DNA from: Mrakia gelida
Lineage: Eukaryota > Basidiomycota > Tremellomycetes > Cystofilobasidiales > Mrakiaceae
Assembly (NCBI GenBank): GCA_024345305.1
Contig: BRON01000005.1
Coordinates: 1,240,001-1,304,000 of the forward strand
Direction of reading: 5' to 3'
DNA length: 64,000 nt
In this document: positions 1 through 10,343 of the stretch, in pieces
How positions within the stretch are numbered: position 1 is the first letter of the stretch
Layout: each line of letters opens with the position of its first letter
Made by a program: the position numbers and the translations under genes
The notes under the pieces: generated by a model
Databases searched by the model: none
What the model was told of the DNA's origin: nothing
The model's input: the letters and a program-made list of their open reading frames with translations, nothing else

Positions 1-221
1 ATTCGAGGAACGAGAACGACGTCGTCCTCATGCTCGAGCGAGTGAGTTCGCTCCTCCCTCTCTCTTTTTTCACCCGAATCGAGGAGCTGACCGGTCTCTT
101 CGTCTTGGTCTTGGGTTTCTCCCAGGTCTTCAAGCTGGTTCGAGACTCAGGCCGCTACACTCGCGTCAGCAAGGCGATGGAGCTGGAGTTGCGAGGAAAG
201 GCTTCTGACGCTCAGGTTTAG
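1..221 (+). CDS. 3' end of an unknown protein, cut by window start
   Basis: Only the last two exons are visible. The reading frame runs from base 3 to a donor at 42 (GTGAGT). It resumes after a CTGAC branch motif and a CAG acceptor at 126, and ends with TAG at 219-221. The visible tail is short and charged, ending in KASDAQV, with a preceding stretch RYTRVSKAMELEL that looks helical. I do not recognise the family. The intron structure matches the rest of the window, so this is a real gene end rather than a chance ORF. The start and most of the protein lie upstream of the window. Confidence 0.6.
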   Translation, partial: SRNENDVVLMLERVSSLLPLSFFTRIEELTGLFVLVLGFSQVFKLVRDSGRYTRVSKAMELELRGKASDAQV

Positions 222-667
222 GAGGAGGAGAGCTTGCGAGTGGGAGTGAGAGGCTGAAGATACTAGTGTGGAGCTGAGGCTGAGGGATCACGAACAGTTT
301 ATACTGGTTCTGATCAGCAGCGACGAGAAGGAGAACGAAGGAGCGTCGAGTCGAGCTCCGCGGAGACCTCGAGCGACAGTGACCTCGAGAGCTCGTCTTG
401 AAAATTTCACGAGCTGACGGAAATGATGGAGAGAGATCTAGAAGACTCGAGAGAAAATCTTCGAGCAAAATCAGTCGCGTCCCAACTTCTTCCGGTCCAC
501 CTTCTCCCCTCTCCCTTTCGCCTCGCCACCCTCTCATGAACCATCACCTCCTTCTTCTCCCCTCCCTCCTCCTCCGGCCCTTCCTCGCCCCCAGAACCCT
601 TCACCACCACCTTCCCCTCTTCAAACCCACCTCCTTCTTCTCTCCCACTCAGTCCCACTCCTTCTCC
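222..667. other. Intergenic region and 5' leader of the AP endonuclease gene
   Basis: This stretch lies between the TAG of the upstream gene and the downstream ATG at 668. The first part is purine-rich. The second part, from 536, is open in the frame of the AP endonuclease and contains an upstream in-frame ATG at 536 (see that gene). I see no recognisable promoter element. Confidence 0.5.
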
Positions 668-3009
668 ATGTCCACCTCGAAAAGAAAAGCCGATCTCCAT
701 GAAGAAGCTGAGGAGGTCGAGGTCGACCAACCTGTCGCGAAGAAGCCTGCCAAAGCCAAAGCTGCTCCCAAAGCCAAAGCACCAGCTAAGGAGAAGGCGC
801 CTCCTAAGGCTAAGGCTGTTAAGGAACCTGTATGTCCATCGCGAAAAGGAAGAGGGGAGGGAGAAGGGAGGAGGGAAGGAGGAGGAGTGGACGTGAGCTG
901 ACCTTCGTGCTTTCTCCCGCCTCGCTCGTTTGCCAGCATCCTCAACCCTCTCCCAACGAGCCTCACTACCCTGAGAAGATCTACATCAACAAGGAGCTGC
1001 CTAAGGAGTACGATTTGCCTGCGAAGACGGAGGGATGCGTCAAGGTTCGTTGGCTGAAGGGAGGAGGGGAGGGGAAGGAGAGTTGAGCTCGAGCTGACCC
1101 AGTTTCCCTTCCCATCTTTCTCTCCACTCTCTCTTTCTTCGTCCTCGTTGTTGTTGTTTGGAACATCAGATCACTGCCTGGAACATCACGAGCTTGAAGT
1201 CGGCTTGCGATCCTAAGAATGTGAGTTCCGAGTGCGGAGAAGGGAGGGGACAGGAGGGAGGAAGGGAGGAGCTGATGTTGACCTCGCTCTCCTTGAATCT
1301 TGCTTCCTTTCTGCAGGGATCTGGGTTCATGGGATACATGGATAAGGTACGTCCAACTTCTCATCTCTTCTCAGGTGGTGACTGAGGTAGAATGTGGGAG
1401 GAGGGATCAAAGGAACGAGCATACAAGCTGATCTCGTGTTTGCGTTCTCGTCTTCGTCCATCAGGAGGACGCGGACATCATGATCTTGACCGAGACGAAG
1501 AGGAACAACAACGATCCCATCCCTCAAGACAAGGCTCTGAGAGAGAAGTACCCTCATCAGAAGTGGGCCAACTCGATGTGAGTCGAACGAAGAGGGTGCT
1601 TGGGTGCATGGGAAGGGGAGAGACGAGGAGCTGATCGTTCTCGTTCGTGTTCGACGCTTTGCGCGAATTCAGTCAGAAGGGATACGCTGGTGAGTGCTTG
1701 CTCAAAGGAACAAGAGCTTCTGAGAGCTCGGAACAAGTCTGACCGGTCTCTTACTACAGGAACCGTCATCCTCTCGAAGGTCAAACCCGTCACGACCAGC
1801 GTTCGTCCTTCCTTCCTCCTCTTCGTTCTCGACCTTGCATTCGTCGAATTGACCGAGCTTCTCTCCTCTTCCTCCATCTCTCAGATCGACATCGAAGTCG
1901 GAGGATCCAAAGTCACCGGTCGAATCGTCACGATGGAGGTGAGTCCCTCGTCTCCTCTCCTCTCGTTTCTTCGTCGCGTCGAAATCGAGCGAGACCTCGT
2001 CCTGAACTCACCCTCTTCCTTTGCTCGCTCCTCGCTCTCGTTTCTTTGAACAGTTCCCTACTCTCTATCTCATCGGAACCTACGCTCCCAACGCTTCCGA
2101 AGGTCTCAAGAACATGGAGGGAAAGATCGCTTGGAACAAGGCGTTCGAGGAGTTGTTGAGGGAGTTGGACGCGAAGAAGCCTGTACGCGGCCCACTCTTC
2201 TTCCAGTTTCTCTCCTCGAACTCGCGCGACTGACCGGCTCGCTTCTTCCTTTTCACTCGGCTCGCAGGTGATCTGGGGAGGTAAGTCTCTCCTCCTCAAC
2301 GTCCTCGCTCTCCCGTCTCCAATCGCCTCGCTGACTCCCTTCCCTTCGCTCCTCCTCCTTCTTTCCCTCCCTCAAGGTGACATTAACGTCGTCGCTACCG
2401 GAAACGACATCTCTGACGCGGTCAAAGGATGGAACAAGGTCAGTCCCACCCTCCCCATCTTCCTCTCTCTCCTCTCTCCTCGTCTCTCGAACCTGACTCG
2501 ACGCGTGTATACAGCTCCCCGGATGGACTCGAACCGAAGTCGACGGCTTCAACGCTCAACTCAACCCTCCCGCCGAATCAGGTCACAAACCTCTCGTCGA
2601 CGCTTGGAGACAGATCCATGGACCCGACGAAGTCCAGTACTCCTTCCGTGAGTCGTTCGCTCCTCCTCTTGTCTCTCTCTCTCTCTCCCTCGTTCGTGTT
2701 CGACTCGACCCTCGCTGACCTCGCCTTCGGGTTCGCGTACGGCGACAGACTCCAAACGAGTCCTCCAGAGAGAGAAGCAGAAAGGCTGGAGACTCGATAC
2801 GTTCGTCGTTTCCGAGAGGTTGATGGAGAGGGTTAAGGTGTGCGAGATCCGGTGAGTCGTCGACCTCGTTGTTTCTCTTTCTATATCTCCACTCTCTCGA
2901 CTTGCTTCCCGACTGACGCCCTCTTCTTCGGCTCGACTCGAACAGACGAGAAGTCTTCGGTCCGTCAGATCACGTCCCTGTCGTTCTGGAGATCTCGGGA
3001 GAGCTTTGA
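668..3009 (+). CDS. AP endonuclease, ExoIII/APE1 family
   Basis: Base-excision-repair enzyme that cuts DNA 5' of abasic sites. Fourteen phase-consistent exons give 359 aa: 668-829, 937-1044, 1170-1220, 1317-1346, 1465-1577, 1673-1689, 1760-1800, 1885-1938, 2054-2182, 2268-2280, 2377-2438, 2515-2647, 2749-2851, 2946-3009. Family landmarks appear in order: TAWNITSLKS, then ILTETK (catalytic Glu), then WGGDINV (Asp/Asn), then GWRLDTFVVS, and SDHVPVVLEI with the catalytic His near the C-terminus. The first 50 or so residues are Lys/Ala/Pro-rich with KRK and KKPAK, a likely nuclear signal. There is no extra C-terminal zinc-finger domain, so it is APE1-like rather than Apn2-like. An in-frame ATG at 536 would add 44 residues without acidic side chains, a possible mitochondrial presequence. 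The frame is open across the whole interval, so which start is used cannot be settled from sequence alone. Confidence 0.93.
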
Positions 3010-3463
3010 GGGTGCTCAGCTTCGACGTGTTTTCGTGTCTTTCGTTAGTTTTCGGTTCATGCTTTCTTTCTCTCTCTGCTCGATTTTCTTGCTCTTGATG
3101 ATGATGATCTGATCTTGATGTCGCTCGACCTTGAAGGATTGGTTCCTTGCTGGAAAGATGGTCTGGTTGGCGAGAGCTTGCGGGGAACGTTCGACGCGAC
3201 GAGCGACTGAGTCAGGAGGTGTCAATCCGTTCGACGCGAGCTTGCACGAGAAGGATAGAAGCATTCCATCGCAGCGACGACGTAGGCCGAGACATGGAAT
3301 GGACTGTGGGAGAGTTAAAAGCGAGGTGAGTCAGTGCCCGGAGAGGCATGGATCGAGTCAAGGGGCGAGGAAGGAAAGAAAGACGAACTCACGTCGCGTT
3401 CGTCTCGTCCCGCTGACTTCTCTTGCAGTTACTAATTCGATCGAGGGCCGAGTTCTGCAAGGT
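3010..3463. other. Convergent intergenic region
   Basis: Lies between the stop of the AP endonuclease (+) and the apparent stop of F-box-like paralog A (-). It begins T-rich (around 3050-3110), as expected for a 3' UTR. Part of it may be the 3' end of paralog A if its last intron is spliced. Nothing else is recognised. Confidence 0.4.
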
Positions 3464-5210
3464 TTACAAGATAAGAGCGAGCTGGTTAGTGGGAGACGGA
3501 GACTCTCGTGTGGGGGCAGAGAAAAGAGAGATCTCACGCGACGACTGTGATGATCCGACGCGCGTGTCGTCTGCTCCTTCTTGAAGCGTGGATCTCAAGC
3601 ATTGATGGGCAGCACCTGAGGAGCAGCCACATGCCTGATAAGTTAGAGTCGATTGAAATGTCCTCGATGAGAGGAAGGGGAAGCCACTCATGATGAGATC
3701 GGGAACGAAGATCTCACGACGACTCCCGTCCGTCTTCTCCTCGAACGAAACCCAACAATCCCCAGTCCTCTTGGAGTCCTTCACCAGCTGTTCCACCCAC
3801 TCCGAGTTGAACCCGACAAGGAGGACCGACCGAGTCTTCAGGCCGCTGTTGAAGTCCCAGACGGACCTCCGAAGCGAGGCGATATCCTGCGAGGCGTCTG
3901 GTGAATCCGAGCACAGAACGAGCTGCTCTTCGACGATTTCGATGTCGTTTACTGAGACGTGAAAGTACTTGATCGACTCGCTGCCGACGGTGATGGAAGA
4001 GGGTTGATTGAGGCGAACGAGGTCGTGGAGGAAGGTCGCTCGGTCGGTCTTGATCTCTTGTGCGACCGACATGTTCAGTCCTGCGTCGACGGTGAATTTG
4101 AGCTCCTGGTTGTACTTCCTCCGGAACCACTGATGGAGGGAAAGGCGCGCGGACGACCCTGGGTTTCGATCAAGTTCAACCAGTCGGATGCGATCCCAGG
4201 GGTCCAATTCGGCTGCTCGTCGACGTGGATCCTGCTTCAGTCGATCGTTGACTTCCTCGGCGCGAGGCTCCATTTCCGAGAGGCTAAAGCGGTCCTTTGG
4301 CCACCTGCGGTTGAGGAGGCAGAGGCATTGGAGAGTTGGGCCGCTGGGAGGGAGGAGGGGGGCGAGGGTGGAGGAGGTTCCGTGGAAGGAGAGGGGGGGC
4401 TCGACTCCGACGACGATGGAGAGCTGATGATGAGAGAGGATGAGATAAAGCAGCACACGGGAACGTTGTGGGTCAGTCTATGTTGGAGTAGAGACATGGA
4501 ACAAAAAGAGACGAGGCGAAAGAGAGACGCGTCGACGAGACTGATGCCAAAACGCTCACCTCTCGAACATAACTCCAGCGCTTCTTCCCTTCCTCCCCAG
4601 CGACGAACAGACCCTCCTCTGGGTCGAAGAAGGTCACGTAGTGATCCTGCCGACTGATGGTGACCGAGCGATAGAACATCGGAGTGCAAAGCTCTCGGAA
4701 TCCCTTCGAGACGAGGAGGAGGTGCGACGTTCCGTTGAGGTTGAAAGGGTCGGAGGTAGGGAGGAGTCGACCAGGTCGGAGGAACGTGTACTTGAGGACC
4801 CGTTCGAGGACCTTTACGGGGAGGGCTGGAAAGGGAGAAGGAAGGAGGAGAGGAGAGGGAGAGGGAGAGAGAAGGACGAGAGGTGAGCTTCGACTCGTGC
4901 CTCGCTTTTCTCCGACGCCGTACGAGAGCAGACGACTCACAGGGAAGAGGTCTGGAAGAACTCGAGACCACCTGAGCAGGATGATCAGATGGAGATGCAC
5001 CAGAGGGCTAAAAATGAGACGAAAGAAGAGAGGAAACCCGAGCGTAAGAGGAGGAAGAACGAGAGGGGAGGAGAGCCAGAGCTCGTCTTGAGATCGAACG
5101 TTGGAAGAGAAGCTCACCAGAGAAGGGTCCAAGGCAGATACAGATTCAGCTCGAGGTTCGAGGGGAGGAGGAGCGTCTGAGTTTGCGATTGGAGGGGTTG
5201 ATGAAGCCAT
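3464..5210 (-). CDS. F-box-like protein, paralog A
   Basis: Member of the family repeated through this window. Exons on the minus strand are 5210-5118, 4971-4941, 4825-4560 and 4423-3464 (449 aa as read). The third exon carries the F-box-like motif: LPVKVLERVLKYTFLRP, then LLLVSKGFRELCTPMFYRSVTI, and ends in a conserved FFDPEEGLFVAGEEGKKRWSY block. The fourth exon begins LSIVVGVEPPL and carries a divergent C-terminal domain. F-box proteins usually bind Skp1 and present substrates to an SCF ubiquitin ligase; that role is inferred only from the motif. Oddity: where the relatives have a GTGAGC donor after the REIYVP-type motif, this copy reads ATGAGT. The CTAAC branch and CAG acceptor further on are still present, so the last 70 or so residues may be read-through of a former intron. 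Confidence 0.75.
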
Positions 5211-5539
5211 AGTCGTGGGTTGAGAGGTGTTGGACGTCGGGAAGAAAGGAGGAAGGGCTGAAAGATCGGAAAACCAGGGAGTCGATTGGGCGCTCTCACC
5301 CGGCTCTTTTCTGTCGATTCTGAAGGTTTTCTCATCTCGAATAATTTCAGCCTGGATCCGATGTCTTAGATTTAGATCACAACAAAAACAAAGTGAAAAA
5401 TAACCTATCGGAACAGGTCCGAAATCTCGTCATCTCCGTGGATGAAAACGAGAGCTCGAAACTCGCCTTCCCTCTTCGCATGCTTCTCCATCTTGCTGCT
5501 TTCAAACCCAAACCACAACTCTCTAGATACTTCTACAGC
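5211..5539. promoter_or_regulatory. Divergent promoter region
   Basis: Shared 5' region between F-box-like paralog A (-) and the cytochrome b5 reductase (+), about 330 nt between the ATGs. It includes an upstream in-frame ATG at 5480 for the reductase. No clear TATA element or repeated site was seen. The call rests on gene orientation only. Confidence 0.45.
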
Positions 5540-7249
5540 ATGACTACCCCTTCTCCTCCCATCGCTCTCAGCAAGTAAGTCCTCTCTTGCTCTCTTCTCG
5601 TTGCCGATCTCTCGCTCTCGCTGACTCTTTCCTCGCTCTCCTTCGACTCTCCTTCCAGAGACAAGTTCATCGACTTCACCCTCGAGTCTGTCAAGCCCTA
5701 CAACCACAACACCAACGTCTACAAGTTCGCCTTTCCCGACCCTACCGCTATCGGAGGTGGAGCGATCACTCACTGCCTGATGGTTCGAGCTCCCGAGGAC
5801 GGGAAAGTCGTCGACGATGCGGGCAAGGATGTCGCGAGGTCCGTCTTCCTTCCCTCACGACCCTTCACTCTTCCTACACTCCTGCATAGACGCAGGACGG
5901 AGGGCTGAAAGCAAAGATGCTGACTTTCAATCAATCTCCAGGCCCTACACCCCCGTTTCCTCTGCTGAGACCGTCGGACACCTCGAGCTCATCGTCAAGA
6001 AGTACGAGGTCAGCTCGATCTCCTTCCCTCCTCCTCCTCCTTCGTTCGCCGCCTCGTTCCATATATACTGACCCTCTCCCATTCCCCATCATTCCTTCAT
6101 TCCAGACCGGAAAGATCTCTCCCTTCCTCGCTTCCCTCAAGGGTGAGTCCGCCTCATCTTGACTCGTCTCGTTCCTCCTCCCTCCCCGTCCTCGAACTAA
6201 CCTCCCACCTCGTCTCCCTCGCCCTTTTCTCACAGTCGGAGACAAGGCCGCCTTCAAGGGACCCTTCGCCAAGTTCCCCTACAAGGCTTCCGAGCTCGAG
6301 CAGGGAATCGCTGTCAGTCCTCCTCTTTCTCTCGAGCTCGCGAATCTCGATCTCGACCTGACTCTCCCTCCTCCGCCTCGCCCTCGTCTCCTCACAGATC
6401 GCTGGAGGATCCGGTATCACTCCCATGTACCAGCTTATCTCACACGCTCTTTCTGTACGTCTTATCTATCTCTCGGGGTTTTGAGAGCGAGCGAGAGCGC
6501 TGACCTCGGCTTTCCCTCGCTCGAACGTAACAGGTCAAGGAGGACACGACCAAGTGGGTTTTGATCTACGCGAACGTCACTGAGGAGGACATCCGTACGT
6601 CCCACATACTCATCCCTTCCGTCTCCTAGCACGCTCTGACCTTCTGATTTTGGGTTCTTGCAGTCCTTCGAGAGGAGTGGGACGCCCTCGCGTCGGCCAA
6701 CCCTGATCGACTCACCGTTCGTCGTTTTTCTTCCCTCGTTCCTCGCCTCCCGTCTCCTTCTTCCTCCTCACACACACCTCTTCTCTCACAGGTTCTCTAC
6801 GCCCTCGACAAGCCTCCTGCGGGCTGGTCTGGTTCGTCTCTTCTCCCTCCTCCTTCTCTCCTCTCCCCAAACGCGTCGCTGACCCTTTGTCTCTCCTTCG
6901 TTCGTTCGCTCACAGGCCTCACCGGATTCATCTCCTCCTCCACCATCACCGAGGCCGCTAAGGCTCTCCCTCCTTCTGCTGGGGAGAAGGTTAAGGTACG
7001 TTCCTCGCCCGACTTTCGTTCTCGTTTCGTTTCGTTTCGTCCCCTTCCATCTCAAAAGCTCAACCTGACTCCCTCTCCCCTCCTCCATCCTCTCCCCACC
7101 CTACCTCACCTCACCCTCAGTTCTTCATCTGTGGACCCCCAGGACAAGTCGCTGCCGTCGCTGGAGCGAAGGACGGAGGAAAGCAAGGACCCGTTGGAGG
7201 AGCGCTTGCGGCGTTGGGGTACGAGGCTGGACAGGTGTTCAAGTTCTAG
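5540..7249 (+). CDS. NADH-cytochrome b5 reductase-like flavoprotein
   Basis: FAD-dependent reductase that passes electrons from NAD(P)H to cytochrome b5 or a similar acceptor. Eleven exons give 271 aa: 5540-5574, 5659-5838, 5942-6008, 6106-6142, 6236-6312, 6398-6454, 6534-6594, 6664-6716, 6792-6831, 6916-6995, 7121-7249. The FAD-binding RPYTPVSS motif, the nucleotide-binding GGSGITPMYQL loop and the late CGPPGQ motif are all present. The mature part has no membrane segment, unlike its MCR1-type relative at 15660-17980. Both genes have eleven exons cut at matching places, so they are an old duplicate pair. An in-frame ATG at 5480 would add 20 residues (MLLHLAAF to SRYFYS) with no acidic residue, a possible mitochondrial signal. 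The start at 5540 is the conservative choice. Confidence 0.92.
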
Positions 7250-7998
7250 ATAAGTTTTGGGTTGGGTGGGATTAGATTCGATGGGAGTTGTACTTCGGAG
7301 TTTGGGGTGTGATAACGAGAGAGAGGGAACAGGACGACACGGAGGAGAGAGACGAGACGCGTCGCTTTCGTTTCGTTTCGTCCCTTTCTTTCCAAGTTCT
7401 TCTTCGCTCAGCATCTTTTGAGGTACCTTCGGCCGCTCTCCTCTACTCTTGCAGGTTCGGCACACGAGCAAACCAAAGCCCTGGCAAGTGACTCAAGAGA
7501 GGGCTCGTCGACGTCGTTCCTTCGCACCCCTCCCCTCCCTCGTTCTCTCGCGACCGCTGCAAAGATAGAAAGGCGAAGCGAATCATTCCATTCAGCATTC
7601 CAAGAAGAAGAAGAAGTAAAACGAAACGAGACCACATCAATTAAAGAGCAGCAGGAACCATCGAACGCGCGTGAGTGGGGTGGGTGCGAGAGGAGGGGAG
7701 GGAGGGGAGGAGGAGTGGAAGCGCCTTTTCTCTTTGGGAAGAGAGCAGAAACGCAAAGTATTAAGGAAGGATGTGATAAAAAGGGGGTGGTTCCTGCGTG
7801 CGGTGGCGAGCGAGTAAGTAAGTAAGTAGAAGTAGAGTAGAAGAACGAAAACAAGGCAAGGGAAGGGACGAGCGATCGGATGGCTACGAAAAGGTAATAG
7901 AGTAGAAAAGTCGTGAAAGGGAGACGTCGTGAGAGAGACAGCAAGTAGAGACGGGGTTCTAGTAGAGAGAGAGCACAGGAGAGAAGGGAAGGGCGCGT
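7250..7998. other. Convergent intergenic region
   Basis: About 750 nt between two convergent genes. It is purine-rich, with a short AAGT run near 7812-7828. ORFs here are low-complexity and show no splice-consistent coding signal. I see no RNA gene or mobile element. Confidence 0.45.
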
Positions 7999-10343
7999 TT
8001 AGGCGACGATGGCCTTGGGCTCCTCGACCTTGGGGGCGACGGTCTCCTCGGTGGCGGGAACGACGGGGGCAGCGGTCTGTGAGGGACAAGAGGAAGGCAG
8101 GAGAGGGAGGGAAGGGGGAAGAGGTCAGCTTTGAGCTCAAGGAAGGCAAACGAGGTCGAGCGATGGCGCTCTCGTCTTGGTCGAAGACGCGAGCGAGTCG
8201 AGAAGAGAAGGAGGGACGTACCTCCTCAACGACGGGGGTCTCGAGAGCGGCGGGAGTCTCAACGGCGGCGAGCTGAGAGAAGGAACGGGAGGGAGGAGAC
8301 GGTCAGCGACGAAGTTCAAACGAAGGAGGGGTTCGACGAGGTGTGAGCAAAAGTAGGACGAACAGTAGGAGCGGCCTCCTCGATGGGGGCAGCCTTGATC
8401 TCCTCGACGGGAGCGGCCTTGTCCTTGGATCCCTAGATGAGCGAAGATGAAGTAAGAGCAAGGAGGTTAGCACGAGCTCGTGAACGAACGCGAGGGCCGT
8501 CGAGAGCTCGAGACGAGGGAGTGGGAGGAACGTACCTTGAAGAGACCGGTGATTCGGGTGCTCAATCGCCTGTTGGGCTTGGGGGAAACAGCCTTCTCCT
8601 CCTGTGGTGGTAGAAAGAAGGAAGGAGGAAGGAGTTAGCGACGTGATTCGACGTTTCAAGGTCTCGACGTCGTCGAAGCCAGGAAGGATTTGGACGAACA
8701 GCAGCGGGAGCAGCGGTCTCGGCGACAGGGGCGACCTCACTGTGTGATACGAGAAAGAACAGATAGGATGAGAGGAAGGAGAGAGGTCAGCGAGTGAGCT
8801 CGAGAGCTTCGAAAGATTGAAAGGAGGAGGAAGAAGGGCTGAACGCACGTCTCCTTGACAGCCTCCTCAGTAGCGGCAGCAGGGGTGGCCTCCTCAGTAG
8901 CGGCCTGCAGAGATGAGAGAGAAGAGTGTCGAAGATGTAGATCAGTAACCGAGCTCAAAGAGTGGTAGGAACCGAGTCAAGAGGAGCGGGAGGAGACGGA
9001 AGACTCACGACGACGGGCTCCTCAACAACGGGGGTCTCCTCGACGACGGGAGCGGCCTACAAGGGAGGGAAAGATGGAGAGGAAGCGAGTCAGCATGCGT
9101 GCGAGCAGCTCGCAAAGTAAGGGAAGAGACGAAGGAGAGAAAGCAAGGACTCACGGCAGCCTTAGCGGCGGCAGCAGCAGCCTCCTCCTCAACCTTAGCG
9201 GCCTCAGCAGCCTTCTTCTCGGCGGCGACTGTAGTAGGGAAAAATTGGAGGAGAGGGAAGGAGAGGGAGACAGGAGAAATGCGAGGTCAGCGAAGGAGAG
9301 AAAGAAACGGCGTCGAAACGAGGAGGCGCAAAACAACACGAGCGAGGCGAGGAACGAGAGAGAAACACTCACTCTTAGCCTTCTCCTCAGCCTTGATCTT
9401 GTCGGCAGCGACCTTAGCAGCCTTCTTCTCGTTGGCGATCTAAAGATGGACGGGGAGAAAAAGAGCAACGAGAAGGAGGAGGAAGAAGGGATCGGAGACG
9501 AGATCGATGACAGGGGCGAAGGGGAAGGATGGGGAAGTCGTCAGCGCAGGCCTCTCTTGACTCATGCTATCCAACCTGAAACGAAGCCATCCAAAGCGTG
9601 GAAGGACAAGAGAGAGCGAGACATACCTTCTTCTCCTCCTTGAGGTTGTTGAAGAACTTGGCGAAGAATCCCTCCTTCTTGGGGGTCTCAGTCTTGGTGG
9701 CCTAAGGGGAGGGGAGAGGAGGAGGAGGGTCGAGGGTTTGAGGAGGGGAGGAGGTTCGAGAGGTGCGAGATTCATGTTTTGAACGGGAGAGGGAGATCGA
9801 GGAGGTGGATGCAAATGAGGAGCAGACGAGGAGAAGGAGAAGAGGACGAGAAGGAGAGTCAGTGAAGAGCTTTGGACGATCCCAGAGGAGGATCGAGACC
9901 CAAAGAGGGAGGAGGGCGAGAGGGGAGGCGAGGGGAGGGAGGGAAAGAAGGTTGAACGTACGACGGGCTCGGAAACCTCAGCAGCAGCGACGGGAGCGGT
10001 CTCCTCGGCAACAACAGCAGGAGCAGCAGTCTAGAGGTGGATGCATACGAGAAAAGGAGCGAACGAAGGAAGACAACAGGAAGGAGGAGGAGTCAGGTAC
10101 GAGGTCGAACAACAAACCCCTCTCCCATCCTCCCTCCCGTCCCTCGCCCAAGATAAGAGAAAGAGAGAGAAGAAAACTTACCTCCTCAACGGCAGCAGCC
10201 TCAACGACGGGAGCGACGGGAGTCTCCTCTACGGGCTTAGCGAGCTCGGGAGCAGCGACGGCCTCCTCAACAACGGGAGTGGACTCGACGACGGTGGCGA
10301 CCTCGGGAGTGGTGGAAGGGACGGTTTCAACAGCAGCGGACAT
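7999..10343 (-). CDS. Ala/Glu/Pro/Val-rich modular protein, 12 small exons
   Basis: A 284-aa low-complexity protein in twelve short exons: 10343-10182, 10030-9962, 9701-9627, 9439-9373, 9228-9155, 9056-9009, 8904-8849, 8739-8700, 8601-8536, 8432-8364, 8272-8222, 8076-7999. Most exons encode variations of one theme: a run of Ala/Pro/Val with pairs of Glu, such as VVEETPVVEE, VVAEETAPV or ATEEATPAAATEEA. The exception in the middle is Lys/Ala/Glu-rich, KAAEAAKVEEEAAAA, probably helical. Two short islands are not repetitive: KKEGFFAKFFNNLKEEKK (exon 3) and SPKPNRRLSTRITGLFK (exon 9), both basic and aromatic. The start is the first ATG, followed by SAAVETVP. No domain, signal peptide or membrane segment is visible. 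I recall similar basidiomycete proteins with a short arginine/FFK-like island but cannot name a function. Low-complexity coding is supported by the in-phase splice sites. Confidence 0.75.

Noticed and set aside
166..537. Long minus-strand ORF overlapping the AP endonuclease leader
   Set aside because: Low-complexity Ser/Arg/Pro code created by CT-rich sequence; no splice logic, and it conflicts with a supported gene on the other strand.
8303..8848. 181-aa minus-strand ORF of Leu/Ser/Pro
   Set aside because: It reads through introns of the Ala/Glu-rich gene in the wrong frame.
9074..9643. 189-aa plus-strand ORF
   Set aside because: Antisense shadow of the same gene; the composition is that of reversed CT tracts.
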